A stretch of 64,000 bases of DNA from Bryobacterales bacterium (GCA_016721425.1 JADKID010000043.1:186001-250000); one strand, 5' to 3'; shown: positions 26,164-35,238, counted from the stretch's first letter. Translations and numbers: made by a program. The notes: generated from the sequence alone by a model not told the origin.

Positions 26164-27305
26164 AGAGCAACAGAATTGCTGGAATAGTGGTTTGCGGGAT
26201 GACCCTTGGAGTGTGCGCGGGGCAGACCGCCGCGCAGCCCACCGTGAAGTTTGGAGTGCCGGTTACGGGCGGGCCGATGGACGCGCTCCTGCTGAAGGAC
26301 TACAAGCCGGATTCCTCGCTGGTGACGCCGAAGTCGCGCGTGGAGAAGGCGAAGTATCCGGTGATCGACGTACACTCCCACTCTTCGATGAACAACATCA
26401 ATACACCGGAGGACGTGGCGGCCTGGTTGCGGACCATGGACGAGACCGGCATTGAAATGTCGGTGGTATTCACCGAAGCGACGGGCGCGGAGTTCGATCG
26501 TCAGATGGCGCTGTTCCGCCCTTATCCGAAGCGGTTTCAGGTTTACGCCGGCATCGACACTTCCAATTCCGGCGCGCCGGACTTTTCGGCCCGCGTCGCG
26601 GCGGAGGCGGAGCGCTGCTACCGCCAGGGCGCGCGCGGATTGGGCGAGCTCACCGACAAGGGCTGGGGGCTCCAGGCGTCGGAGGCCGGCGCATTGCCGC
26701 GCGCCCAGCGTTTGCGGGTGGACGATCCGCGTCTGGACGCACTATGGAAAAAGTGCGCAGAGCTGAAGATCCCCGTCAATCTGCATATCGCCGATCATCC
26801 TTCCTGCTGGAAGCCGCTGGGGCCGAATCAGGAGCGGACGCCCGATTTTCAGGCTTTCAATCTGTCGGCCAAGGACGTACCCTCCTACGAGGAACTGCTG
26901 GCCTCGCGCGACCGCATGCTGGCGCGGCATCCTAACACGAAGTTCATCCTGTGCCATCTCAGCAACCAGGGGAACGATACGGCTGCGCTCGGCCGCATTC
27001 TCGATCGCTATCCCAACCTCTATCTCGACATGTCGGCGCGCGACTATGAGCTTGGCCGCCAACCGCGCACAGCCCGCCAGTTTCTCACCAAATACCAGCA
27101 TCGTGTCATGTTCGGCACCGACATGGGCCGCGACAAATCTATGTATCAGAGCTGGTGGCAATTACTGGAGACTGCTGACGAGTATCTGCCCGGCCGCATC
27201 TGGTGGCCCTACTACGGGCTGGAACTGCCGCCCGCCACCCTGAAAAGCCTGTATCGCGATACGGCGCTGAAGGTGCTGAACTTCTCAACGCCGGGCGCGC
27301 AATGA
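26160..27305 (+). CDS. Secreted amidohydrolase (amidohydrolase_2 family)
   Basis: A 381-residue protein with a signal peptide (ending QTAAQ). The metal-binding HxH is in VIDVHSHSSMN near residue 73. Further barrel signatures are NLHIADHPS, TKFILCHLSNQGN, NLYLDMSARDY and the late aspartate in MFGTDMGRDKS. This is the 2-pyrone-4,6-dicarboxylate lactonase/decarboxylase-like TIM barrel group, which hydrolyses lactones or decarboxylates aromatic or sugar acids. Four-base overlaps on both sides link it tightly to the isomerase and the MFS gene, so it belongs to one catabolic pathway. The chemistry here is unassigned. Confidence 0.85.
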   Translation: MKSNRIAGIVVCGMTLGVCAGQTAAQPTVKFGVPVTGGPMDALLLKDYKPDSSLVTPKSRVEKAKYPVIDVHSHSSMNNINTPEDVAAWLRTMDETGIEMSVVFTEATGAEFDRQMALFRPYPKRFQVYAGIDTSNSGAPDFSARVAAEAERCYRQGARGLGELTDKGWGLQASEAGALPRAQRLRVDDPRLDALWKKCAELKIPVNLHIADHPSCWKPLGPNQERTPDFQAFNLSAKDVPSYEELLASRDRMLARHPNTKFILCHLSNQGNDTAALGRILDRYPNLYLDMSARDYELGRQPRTARQFLTKYQHRVMFGTDMGRDKSMYQSWWQLLETADEYLPGRIWWPYYGLELPPATLKSLYRDTALKVLNFSTPGAQ

Positions 27306-28570
27306 AAACAGGGCCGAGAATCATCCCCAATTTGCGCTGGTGGATCGGCGGCCTGTTGTTCGCCTCGACGGTGATCAACTACATCGACCGCCAGACGCTC
27401 AGTGTACTCGCTCCCCATCTCAAGGTAGAGTTTTCGTGGAGCAACTCCGATTTTGCCATCCTGATCATCTCTTTCCGCGTTGCCTATGCCTTCATGCAGG
27501 CGGTCGCGGGCCGCGTGCTCGACGTGCTGGGGACTCGCAAAGGACTGCTGCTGGCCGTCTCGTGGTACTCCATCGCAGCGATGCTCTCGTCGCTGAGTAA
27601 CGGACTGAAGAGCTTCGCCTTTTTCCGTTTTCTGCTGGGGTGCGGCGAGGCCGGCAACTGGCCGGGCGCCACGAAGACCGTCTCCGAGTGGTTTCCGAAA
27701 TCGGAGCGCGGGTGGGCGGTGGCGCTGTTCGATAGCGGCTCGGCAATTGGCGGCGCCGTAGCGCCGGCGTTGGTACTGGGCATCTATCACGTGTTCGGTA
27801 GCTGGCGCCCGGCATTCATCTTCACCGGTATGCTGGGGTTCCTGTGGATCCTGGTGTGGAAGCGGATGTACCATCCGCCGGAGACACACCCGAACCTGGG
27901 CGAGGCAGAGCGCGCGATGATCCTTGCGGGCCGCGCGCCGGAGGGCGAAGACGGCGAAACGGCGGGGCGCGCCTCCTGGCTGCATCTTCTGGGGCAGAGG
28001 CAGACGTGGGGCATCATCCTGGGCCGTTCTCTCACGGACCCGGTGTGGTATTTCATCACGGATTGGTTTGCCATCTATCTTGTCTCGAAGGGATTCCGGT
28101 TGGAAGAGACGTTGATGGGGTTCTGGGTGCCTTTTGTTGCCGCCGATTTCGGGAACTTCTTTGGCGGGGGCTTCTCCAGCTATCTGATCCGCCGCGGCTG
28201 GTCTGCCACCGGCGCGCGTAAGTGCGTGATTTTGATTTGCGGGCTGGGGATGACCGGCTTGATCCCGGCCATCTATACCAGCAATTTCGTGCTGATCATC
28301 TCGCTCTTCGCGGTTTCCACCTTCTGCTATGCGGCGTGGTCCACGATGGCGTTGTCGCTGCCCGCCGATCTCTACCCCAGCAACAGCGTCGCCTCGGTGA
28401 GCGGGTTGAGCGGCACCGGCGCCGGCATTGGGACGATTCTCTCCACATACGCCATCGGGCGGATCTCCGACAGCTATTCCTTTGAGCCGGTGTTGATTGT
28501 GGCCAGCCTGATCCCGTTGTTGGCCACAGCGCTAGTGTTTTTGCTGATCCGGCAACCGCACCGGGCGTAG
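27302..28570 (+). CDS. MFS transporter, hexuronate (ExuT)-like
   Basis: About 422 residues, start ATG 27302 overlapping the upstream stop (ATGA). It has twelve predicted membrane segments; the first carries VINYIDRQTLSVLAPHL, the signature of the anion:cation symporter group that takes up galacturonate, glucuronate and similar sugar acids. FLLGCGEAGNWPGATKTVSEWFP is the characteristic segment 4-5 sequence of ExuT-like proteins. It would import the product of the three upstream extracytoplasmic enzymes. The precise sugar acid is not determined by sequence. Confidence 0.88.
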   Translation: MKTGPRIIPNLRWWIGGLLFASTVINYIDRQTLSVLAPHLKVEFSWSNSDFAILIISFRVAYAFMQAVAGRVLDVLGTRKGLLLAVSWYSIAAMLSSLSNGLKSFAFFRFLLGCGEAGNWPGATKTVSEWFPKSERGWAVALFDSGSAIGGAVAPALVLGIYHVFGSWRPAFIFTGMLGFLWILVWKRMYHPPETHPNLGEAERAMILAGRAPEGEDGETAGRASWLHLLGQRQTWGIILGRSLTDPVWYFITDWFAIYLVSKGFRLEETLMGFWVPFVAADFGNFFGGGFSSYLIRRGWSATGARKCVILICGLGMTGLIPAIYTSNFVLIISLFAVSTFCYAAWSTMALSLPADLYPSNSVASVSGLSGTGAGIGTILSTYAIGRISDSYSFEPVLIVASLIPLLATALVFLLIRQPHRA

Positions 28571-28652
28571 GCAACCTCGGTACAATTGGAGCAGGCCATC
28601 GGCTTGCGCCGGAGCGCCGCGAGTTATCTCGTTCATGGAAGGAAGGAATTCT

Positions 28653-29591
28653 ATGCGTAAAAAAGTCACCGTAGTAGGGGCCGGCAATGTCGGCGCCAAT
28701 TGTGCGTTGCGGATCGCCGGCAAGGAACTGGCCGACGTGGTACTGGTTGATGTCGTCGAGGGCGTGCCGCAGGGCAAGGCTCTTGATATTCTGCAGTCCG
28801 GCCCGGTGGAAGGCTACGACGTCATGGTGACCGGTGCCAACGACTACGAGCCGACCGCGAATTCCGACGTTGTCATCATCACCGCCGGCTTCCCGCGCAA
28901 GCCGGGCATGAGCCGCGACGATCTATTGCTGGCCAACTACGAGATTGTGAAGAGCGCCACCGAGCAGGTGGTGAAGTACTCGCCGAACGCGATTCTGATC
29001 CTGGTCACCAACCCGCTCGACGCCATGTGCTGGGTGGCCCAGCAGGTTTCGAAGTTTGCCAAAAACCGCATTATCGGCATGGCCGGCGTGCTGGACACGG
29101 CCCGCTATCGCACCTTCATCGCGGCTGAGCTGGGCGTATCGGTGGAGAACATCACTGCGCTGGTGTTGGGCGGCCACGGCGACACCATGGTGCCGATTGT
29201 GCGCCTCACCACCGTGGGCGGCATCCCGATCACGGAACTGCTGCCGGAAGAGAAAATCAAGGCGCTGGTGGACCGCACCCGCAACGGTGGCGCCGAGATC
29301 GTCAAGTACCTGAAGACGGGCAGCGCCTACTACGCACCGTCGGCTGCGGCCGTGGAGATGGCCGAATCGATCCTCAAGGACAAGAAGAAAGTCCTGCCCT
29401 GCGCCGTGTTGCTGGAAGGCGAGTATGGCTACAACGGGCTGTTCGTGGGCGTGCCGGTGAAGCTGGGCGCGGGCGGCATCGAGAAGATCTACGAGGTCGC
29501 CCTGACCGCCGATGAGAAGACGGCGCTGGATAAGAGCGCGGCTTCGGTGAAGGAACTGATCGAAGTCCTGCAACAGAAGACCGGGCTGTAA
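28653..29591 (+). CDS. mdh: Malate dehydrogenase
   Basis: A 312-residue NAD-dependent enzyme of the lactate-dehydrogenase-like malate dehydrogenase type. It interconverts malate and oxaloacetate in the TCA cycle. NAD-binding loop: VTVVGAGNVGANCA. The active-site arginine loop reads AGFPRKPGMSRDDLL, the two-arginine pattern of malate rather than lactate specificity. The catalytic histidine is in LGGHGDTMVPI. The start at 28653 has AAGGAA about eight bases upstream. It lies 82 bases after the MFS gene, probably with its own promoter. Confidence 0.95.
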   Translation: MRKKVTVVGAGNVGANCALRIAGKELADVVLVDVVEGVPQGKALDILQSGPVEGYDVMVTGANDYEPTANSDVVIITAGFPRKPGMSRDDLLLANYEIVKSATEQVVKYSPNAILILVTNPLDAMCWVAQQVSKFAKNRIIGMAGVLDTARYRTFIAAELGVSVENITALVLGGHGDTMVPIVRLTTVGGIPITELLPEEKIKALVDRTRNGGAEIVKYLKTGSAYYAPSAAAVEMAESILKDKKKVLPCAVLLEGEYGYNGLFVGVPVKLGAGGIEKIYEVALTADEKTALDKSAASVKELIEVLQQKTGL

Positions 29592-29600
29592 GCGGCGGCG

Positions 29601-30929
29601 TCAGCGCAGCTTGAGCTCGATCACGGTAGCGTGATCACTGGCCGGGAGTCCGGACACGTTGAGTGTCAGGCTCCCGGCTTTCTGTTGGAAGGGGACAGCC
29701 TGGCCGGTGGCCAGCAGCCGGGCTGCGGCGATCTTTTCGCCGGGGGTAGGGAGCTCCAGGGCGCCCTTGGGCCAATCGTAGACGTGCAAGTAGGCCGTCT
29801 TGCCGTTGATGGTGGACCGGCCGAAGGAGAGACCCTGCCAGGGGCCGTACGTGGTGCCGTAGATGGCGGCGCCGTTGACCTTGAGCCAAGCGCCGATGGC
29901 GCGCAAGCGCTCGGCAAACTCCGGCTGGATGGTCCCTTCCGGGGTAGGGCCGACATTTAGTAGGAAATTGCCGCCCTTGCTGGCGACGTCGATGAGCGTG
30001 CGAACCAGATCCGTTGAGCTCTTGAAGCGCTTGTCGTTGGCATTGTAGGCCCAGGTGCCGTTGATGGTCATGCAAGTTTCCCAGGGCTGGAAATCGGCTG
30101 GCTTGGGCGCGGCTGTGACCACGCCGGCGTCCTTGGAGCCATCGGTATGGCCCACCACGGCGCCGCGCGTGGGGATGCCCTTGGGAGTGCGCTGCTCCGG
30201 CGTGGCGTAGTCGCCGGGGAGGCCGATGCGATCGTTGATCAACGCCTGCGGCTGGATCTCGCGGATCATCTTGTGGATGCGGTAGCCATCGTACTTGCGC
30301 TGCTCGCCGAGGCCGTCAAACCAGACGATGGCCACGTCGCCGTAGCGGGTGAGGAGCTCGCGTACCTGCATCTCCAGGTAGTCCACGTAGAGCGGCCATT
30401 CGGGGCGGGTTGGTTCGCCCTGCCAGTTGGTGGCGGAGAGCTTGGTGGTATCACGAAACCCGGGATGATTCATGTCGGGCGGGGAGTAGTAGAAGCCGAG
30501 GGGCATTTTCTCCTCGCGGGCGGCGTCGGCGAGCTGCGCCACGATGTCTTTCCCGTACGGGCTCTTGGTGATCTTGTAGTTGGTGTAGGCCGAATCGAAC
30601 ATGCAGAAGCCGTCGTGATGCTTCGTGGTGAAGACCATGTACCGTTGGCCGGCTTCCTTGGCCAGCCGCACGAATGACTTCGCGTCGAATTGAGCAGGGT
30701 TGAACGTGGTGGCCAGGCCGCGGTAGCGCTCCTCCGTGATGCCGGCATAGGTGCGCGGGGTCATGATGGGCCAGGATGCTTCCACGCTGGCCTGGGAGTA
30801 GGGGCCCCAATGGATGAACATGCCGAATTTCCATTCGTTGTAGCGTGCCAGCCGGGCGGCGGCGCCTGGATCCTGGGCGGCCAGCAGCGGAGCGAAGAGG
30901 AGGGCAAAGGCGATGGTCTGCAAAGTCAT
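29601..30929 (-). CDS. Secreted alpha-L-fucosidase, GH29
   Basis: About 442 residues from ATG 30929, with a signal peptide ending PLLAAQ. GH29 landmarks are WKFGMFIHWGPYS, the histidine pair in FTTKHHDGFCMFDS, GFYYSPPDMNH, and the nucleophile Asp205 in IVWFDGLGEQ. KGGNFLLNVGPTPEG near the end of the barrel is a GH29 hallmark, and a C-terminal beta-sandwich follows. It removes alpha-linked L-fucose from glycans outside the cytoplasm. It is convergent with mdh (nine bases apart) and stands alone, but complements the rhamnosidase at 4797 in deoxyhexose release. Confidence 0.92.
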   Translation of the reverse strand: MTLQTIAFALLFAPLLAAQDPGAAARLARYNEWKFGMFIHWGPYSQASVEASWPIMTPRTYAGITEERYRGLATTFNPAQFDAKSFVRLAKEAGQRYMVFTTKHHDGFCMFDSAYTNYKITKSPYGKDIVAQLADAAREEKMPLGFYYSPPDMNHPGFRDTTKLSATNWQGEPTRPEWPLYVDYLEMQVRELLTRYGDVAIVWFDGLGEQRKYDGYRIHKMIREIQPQALINDRIGLPGDYATPEQRTPKGIPTRGAVVGHTDGSKDAGVVTAAPKPADFQPWETCMTINGTWAYNANDKRFKSSTDLVRTLIDVASKGGNFLLNVGPTPEGTIQPEFAERLRAIGAWLKVNGAAIYGTTYGPWQGLSFGRSTINGKTAYLHVYDWPKGALELPTPGEKIAAARLLATGQAVPFQQKAGSLTLNVSGLPASDHATVIELKLR

Positions 30930-31004
30930 GAATGATTCCTGTGCTGAAGTTTCCAATCCGATGCGACGATCATATACAATACGTAACTCAGTGGAGGAAT
31001 CATA

Positions 31005-31118
31005 GTGGACGAAGGAACAGTCAGAATCATCGCCGGCGCCCTCGCCGTTCTCTGCGTGGTGGTCATTGTGTTACGGAGGAAGAGCAAGAAGAAGTCGTCG
31101 TCGCAGGACGATTTCTAG
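31005..31118 (+). CDS. 37-residue single-pass membrane microprotein
   Basis: A GTG-started frame with a strong GGAGG ribosome-binding site at about 30992-30996. It encodes a short acidic start (MDEGTVR), one hydrophobic helix of about 18 residues (IIAGALAVLCVVVIV) and a highly basic tail with RRKSKKKSSS, ending DDF. Charge distribution suggests the tail is cytoplasmic. It lies 91 bases upstream of the SET-domain gene on the same strand. It is too short for confident homology; the ribosome-binding site and membrane-like design are the evidence. Confidence 0.5.
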   Translation: MDEGTVRIIAGALAVLCVVVIVLRRKSKKKSSSQDDF

Positions 31119-31209
31119 CGGATCGGGTTTCCGGGGCAGGCCGAAATCGGGCGGCACCCGGAATGCGACTCCGTCCCGATTCCATTTCGACAGGACTTGA
31201 AATACCCTC

Positions 31210-31728
31210 ATGGCATCTGTGCCCGCGCCTTCGGAAGAGACTCCGAAGATTGATCCCCGATATACCAGATACCGAATGTCGGTTCGGCCCTCGCCGATTC
31301 ACCGCTGGGGCGTCTACGCCGAGGAGTTCATCCCCAAGGGCCGCAAGGTGATGGAGTACACCGGCGAGAAGATCAGCCGGAAGGAGACGCTGCGCCGCGC
31401 CGACGCGCCTCTGAACTACCTTTTCACGCTCGATAGCTACTGGACCATTGATGGCAGCGTGGGCGGCAGCGGCGCGCAGTACGTGAATCACTGCTGCACG
31501 CCCAGCGTGTACGCCTGGATTTTCCGGGGGCACATCCTTTACATGGCGGCGCGGGACATTCAAGCGGGAGAGGAACTGACGATCGACTACCGTTTCGATC
31601 CCGACGTACCAGCCGTGCAGTGCGCCTGCGGGACGGTGGACTGTCGCGGCACCATCAATCTCAAGAAAGAACGCAAGCCACGCAAGAAGGCTGCTAAAAA
31701 GGGAACGAAGAAGACGCGCGCCAAGTAA
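31210..31728 (+). CDS. SET-domain protein-lysine methyltransferase
   Basis: A 172-residue protein that is almost entirely a SET domain. The start motif is HRWGVYAEEFIPKG, then VMEYTGEKIS. The cofactor and active-site motif is VNHCCTPS (variant of NHxCxPN), and GEELTIDYRF carries the catalytic tyrosine. It is followed by a post-SET zinc cluster CACGTVDCRG. A lysine-rich tail (KKAAKKGTKKTR) resembles a histone-like or nucleic-acid-binding extension. SET proteins methylate lysine using S-adenosylmethionine; the bacterial target is unknown. The last 35 bases overlap the convergent enolase-like gene. Confidence 0.9.
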   Translation: MASVPAPSEETPKIDPRYTRYRMSVRPSPIHRWGVYAEEFIPKGRKVMEYTGEKISRKETLRRADAPLNYLFTLDSYWTIDGSVGGSGAQYVNHCCTPSVYAWIFRGHILYMAARDIQAGEELTIDYRFDPDVPAVQCACGTVDCRGTINLKKERKPRKKAAKKGTKKTRAK

Positions 31729-32983
31729 GCTGGCCCTCGCGTTCCAGCGCCAGCAGGCGGTTGTATTTTGCCAGCCGCGACGAGCGGGTGACCGATCCCA
31801 CCTTGATTTGCCCGGCGCCCGAAGCACAGGCCAAGTCAGCCAGAAAGCTATCCTCCGTTTCGCCACTGCGCGCGGAGACGACCGCCAGAAAGCCGGCCTG
31901 GGAGGCGAGATCGAGCACCTCAAACGTTTCGGTGAGCGTGCCGATCTGATTCATTTTCACAAGCACTGCGTTGGCGGCCTTTTGCCGGATGCCTTGGCGC
32001 ACGCGCGCCGGGTTGGTGGTAAACAGGTCATCGCCCACCAGTTGCATGGCGCCGCCCAGGCGGGCGGTGAGCAGTTGCCAGCCGGCCCAATCGTCCTGAT
32101 CGAGTCCGTCCTCCAGGGAACGGATGGGGTATTTCGCGGCCCACTGCGCGTAGAGTTCGACGAGCGCGGCGGCGGTGAGCGAGCGACCCTCGGAGCGGAG
32201 CACGTAGCGGCCGTCCTCGAAGAAGTGGGAGGAGGCGGCGTCGATGGCGATGGATACCTGCTCCAGAGGGCGGTAGCCGGCGCGGGTGATGGCCTCGGTG
32301 AGCACTTGCAGGGCGTCCTCGTTGGACGGCAGCACGGGTCCCCAGCCGCCCTCGTCGGCCACGCCGTGCAGGTGGCAGCCGCGGTCATCGAGAATCAGCC
32401 GCGCGTGGCGGTGGATGTCAGTGATGGCGCGGAGGGCGTCGGCGAAGGAATCGAAGCCGTGAGCGACGGCGAGGAAATCCTGAAACTCCATCTGGCGTCC
32501 GGCGTGGAGCCCACCGGAAAGGATGTTCACCATGGGGACCGGCAGGCTGGCGGCGCGGGGTTGGCGGCCGAACGCGGAGAGGGTTTGCCACAGAGGCTGA
32601 CGCCGCGCCGCAGAGACGGCGCGGGCGGCGGCGCAACTGACGCCGAGGATGGAGTTGGCGCCCAGGCTAGCCTTATTGGCGGTGCCGTCGGTCTCGATGA
32701 GGCGGCGGTCCAGGGCGGCTTGTTCGTCCGCCGGCATTCCCCTGACGGCGGCGGCCAGTTCGTTTTCGACGTGGGCGCAGGCGAGCAGGACGCCTTTGCC
32801 GTTGTAGCGGGCTGGGTCGTGATCCCGCAACTCCAAGGCCTCGTACCGGCCCGTTGAGGCGCCGGAGGGGACCTGTGCAGAGGCGGTGACGCCGCACTCC
32901 AGGCGTACCTCTACCTCCAGCGTGGGAATGCCGCGCGAATCGAGAATCTCCAGGGCGCGCAGCGCGGCGATGTTCAGGTTCAT
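31694..32983 (-). CDS. Enolase-family protein with substituted active-site histidine
   Basis: A 429-residue member of the enolase family. Recognisable features include SRGIPTLEVEV (usually GNPTVEVEV), VPSGASTGRYEALELRD, the loop histidine in LSGGLHAG, and acid/base Glu in ADEGGWGP. Metal ligands lie in IAIDAAS, SLEDGLDQDDW and VGDDLF, and catalytic lysines in LVKMNQIGT and GQIKVGS. However, SHRSGETED of true enolases reads SARSGETED, so the substrate-contacting His is Ala371. Its start overlaps the stop of an APH-type kinase gene by four bases. It may be a functional second enolase or an enzyme acting on a related phosphorylated hydroxy acid. Confidence 0.82.
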   Translation of the reverse strand: MNLNIAALRALEILDSRGIPTLEVEVRLECGVTASAQVPSGASTGRYEALELRDHDPARYNGKGVLLACAHVENELAAAVRGMPADEQAALDRRLIETDGTANKASLGANSILGVSCAAARAVSAARRQPLWQTLSAFGRQPRAASLPVPMVNILSGGLHAGRQMEFQDFLAVAHGFDSFADALRAITDIHRHARLILDDRGCHLHGVADEGGWGPVLPSNEDALQVLTEAITRAGYRPLEQVSIAIDAASSHFFEDGRYVLRSEGRSLTAAALVELYAQWAAKYPIRSLEDGLDQDDWAGWQLLTARLGGAMQLVGDDLFTTNPARVRQGIRQKAANAVLVKMNQIGTLTETFEVLDLASQAGFLAVVSARSGETEDSFLADLACASGAGQIKVGSVTRSSRLAKYNRLLALEREGQLTWRASSSFPF

Positions 32984-33960
32984 GAAAAGGCTCTTTCGAA
33001 GGCCTCGGCGGCGTTGGCGGCCGGGCGGTGAATCAGATCAATGGCGGCAGCTCGCACCCGTTGGCGGAGGGCCTCGGTTTGAATATACTCAGCCGGCGAC
33101 TTGCCGTCGACGCGCGCCAGCAGGAGGCATCCCAGGTGGCGCATGGCAGCAGGTGGAAGCCACTCCGGCTCTACCACGGCGCAGAGGGCGCGCCAGAAGG
33201 AGGTGGCGGCGAGCTGGTACTGGCGCCACTCCGCCGGGCGGTGGAACGCTTTGAGAAGGAGGTGATTGGTGAGGAACGCGGCGTCAAAGGAGGGGTCTCC
33301 CCAATGGACTACCTCCCAATCGATCACCATCATGCCCTGGGAAGAGATCAGAAGATTTTTCGGACTAAAATCGCCATGGACGAGAGAAAACCGGCGGTTG
33401 ACACACTCATCTATCAGAGACGCGAAATGTCGTGCGAGTTCCGGATGCCGTGCTGCGGTAGTGCGGTAGTATGGGTCCACTCGCAACTCACCAAAGACGG
33501 TCAGGCCGGCGAACTCCGCCCGCCAGTCGGGACGCCCCACGCTTTCGCGGATCCAGGTTCCGAGTAGGTGTCCAGCCATCTCAGCCCATTCCAGGCGGAC
33601 CTCACCCGCCAGAAGCGGAGATTTCCAGGGTTGGGCATCTGCCGGGGCCACCTCCATGGCGAAAGTGAAGTGCTCGGGTGCCTCGAGAAGGACGCGAGGG
33701 ACGGCGCCAAGGGGGAGAATCCCGCGAACGGCCCGCAGGACAGCGCACTCGCGGAAGATCCGGTCCCGGCCGCTGCGCCAGTCCTGCTCCACGCGGAGTT
33801 TTTCGAGCGCCTGTTTGAAGACGCAGCGCAGGCCAGGCGCCTCAACGAGAATGACGTGGTTGGAGACACCGCCGCCCAGGGGGGTGAGCGTGATGGCATC
33901 CTGTGGGCAGTCCAGTTTTGCAGAGATCCAGGAGCGGGCTTCGAGCGAATCGAGTTCCAT
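32980..33960 (-). CDS. Aminoglycoside phosphotransferase (APH)-family small-molecule kinase
   Basis: A 326-residue protein kinase-like fold. The nucleotide region begins LTPLGGGVSNHVILVEA with the ATP lysine in CVFKQALEKLRV. The catalytic loop is SLVHGDFSPKNLLIS, and the metal aspartate is in MMVIDWEVVHWGDPSFD. This family includes antibiotic kinases, choline kinases, methylthioribose kinase and homoserine kinases. The context with an enolase-like gene downstream (ATGA overlap) points to metabolism rather than resistance. The substrate is not predictable from sequence alone. Confidence 0.82.
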   Translation of the reverse strand: MELDSLEARSWISAKLDCPQDAITLTPLGGGVSNHVILVEAPGLRCVFKQALEKLRVEQDWRSGRDRIFRECAVLRAVRGILPLGAVPRVLLEAPEHFTFAMEVAPADAQPWKSPLLAGEVRLEWAEMAGHLLGTWIRESVGRPDWRAEFAGLTVFGELRVDPYYRTTAARHPELARHFASLIDECVNRRFSLVHGDFSPKNLLISSQGMMVIDWEVVHWGDPSFDAAFLTNHLLLKAFHRPAEWRQYQLAATSFWRALCAVVEPEWLPPAAMRHLGCLLLARVDGKSPAEYIQTEALRQRVRAAAIDLIHRPAANAAEAFERAFS

Positions 33961-34035
33961 GCGGATTCGACGATTCTAATACGGACCGGGTTGGGGGGGC
34001 TGCGGCGGGTTGGCGTAGCGCCTTGGCGAGTGGCG

Positions 34036-35238
34036 CTATCTCCCGAGAAACCCGAACAGTTTGGACAGGGATGAAGCCTTTGGCGGCGGCGCAGTCTTCA
34101 CCTTGCCGGAGAGTTTCTCAGCCAGGCCCATGATTGCCTTGCCCACCTCGGTGCCGGGCGGAATGGGCTTGCCTTCCACGAGGGCGCGCTGGACACTTTC
34201 GTAGTCGCTGGGGACCAGGTGGAAGACATCGGTGTGGAGAGCGGCTTCGATGACGTCCCGGCTCAGGCCGAAATCCTTGTGGTAGCGATTCACCAGCACC
34301 CGGATCTTAGAGCGCTCCATGCGGTTGCGCTCCAGGTAGGCGAGAGTGCGCTGGGTGGATTGCAGAGCAGGCAGTTCATTGGTGGTAACCAGCAGCAGTT
34401 CGTCGCAACTTCGGGCGAGCGTCAGATTCCACTGGCCGTAGGCGCCACTGCAATCGACGATCACCACGTCGTAAAAGGACCGGGTGAATTCCAGGATGGC
34501 CGCGGCGCTATAGCTCTCGTCGATGCCGTGCACGGGTTGGTCCGGGGCCAGCAGAACGTCGACTCCGCCGGAGTTCATCACCAGGCCCTTCCAGATGTCC
34601 TCATCGAGTTGCTGGCCGCGCGTGAGCGCCTCCATGAAGCTGTAGCTCTGCTTGAGCTTCAGCTGAAAAGAGATGGTGCCGGTGAGGGGGTCGAGATCGG
34701 CGAGCAGGACTTTGGCGGCGCCGAACTTCTTGCAGTAATGGGCGAGGTTGCAGGCCACCGTCGATGCTCCGCACGCTCCCTTGGCGGGCATCACACAGTA
34801 CATCTTGGAGCTATGATTGCCTTTGCCGCGATGGGCGGACGACACTCGCTCCATCACCGGGACAAAGTGTTCGCTAGTCAGGGGCCGGAAAAGAAACTCC
34901 GTGGCGCCCTGCCGCAAGGTCCGCATGATGTAGTCCGGATCGTTGCCTTCGTGGATGGCCACAATCGGGAGTTTGGGGTCCAGCAGGGAGAGGTCGCTGA
35001 GCAGGGCGACCGCCCAGTCCGGATTGGCGCTGACATCGACAAAGCAGATGTTGGCGCCCTGGTTCTGGAGCGCCTCCCCCAAAACTGCCCGTGTCGGGTA
35101 TTCGTTCAGTTCGAGGGCCGGCGAAAACGGCAGGTGCTCCGCCAGCAGGGGCGCCAATTCGCCCACCACCGCGGAGTTCGGGCAGATCAGGAGGATCTTC
35201 CACTGACCGAATGTCTTAGACTGCCCGTCGACCGGCAT
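34036..35238 (-). CDS. CpaE/TadZ-like ATPase with receiver-like N-terminus
   Basis: A 400-residue protein. Residues 1 to about 130 resemble a receiver domain (WKILLICPNSAVV, ICFVDVSANPDW, LPIVAIHEGND, GATEFLFRPLT) without the usual acidic pocket. Residues about 145-370 are a MinD/ParA-type ATPase with a deviant Walker A, KGACGAST, and VLLADLDPLTG and DVVIVDCSGAYG. This is the plan of CpaE/TadZ, which positions Tad or type IVc pilus machinery. No other tad/cpa gene is in the window. It is divergent from a NarL-type regulator with about 135 bases between. Confidence 0.82.
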   Translation of the reverse strand: MPVDGQSKTFGQWKILLICPNSAVVGELAPLLAEHLPFSPALELNEYPTRAVLGEALQNQGANICFVDVSANPDWAVALLSDLSLLDPKLPIVAIHEGNDPDYIMRTLRQGATEFLFRPLTSEHFVPVMERVSSAHRGKGNHSSKMYCVMPAKGACGASTVACNLAHYCKKFGAAKVLLADLDPLTGTISFQLKLKQSYSFMEALTRGQQLDEDIWKGLVMNSGGVDVLLAPDQPVHGIDESYSAAAILEFTRSFYDVVIVDCSGAYGQWNLTLARSCDELLLVTTNELPALQSTQRTLAYLERNRMERSKIRVLVNRYHKDFGLSRDVIEAALHTDVFHLVPSDYESVQRALVEGKPIPPGTEVGKAIMGLAEKLSGKVKTAPPPKASSLSKLFGFLGR

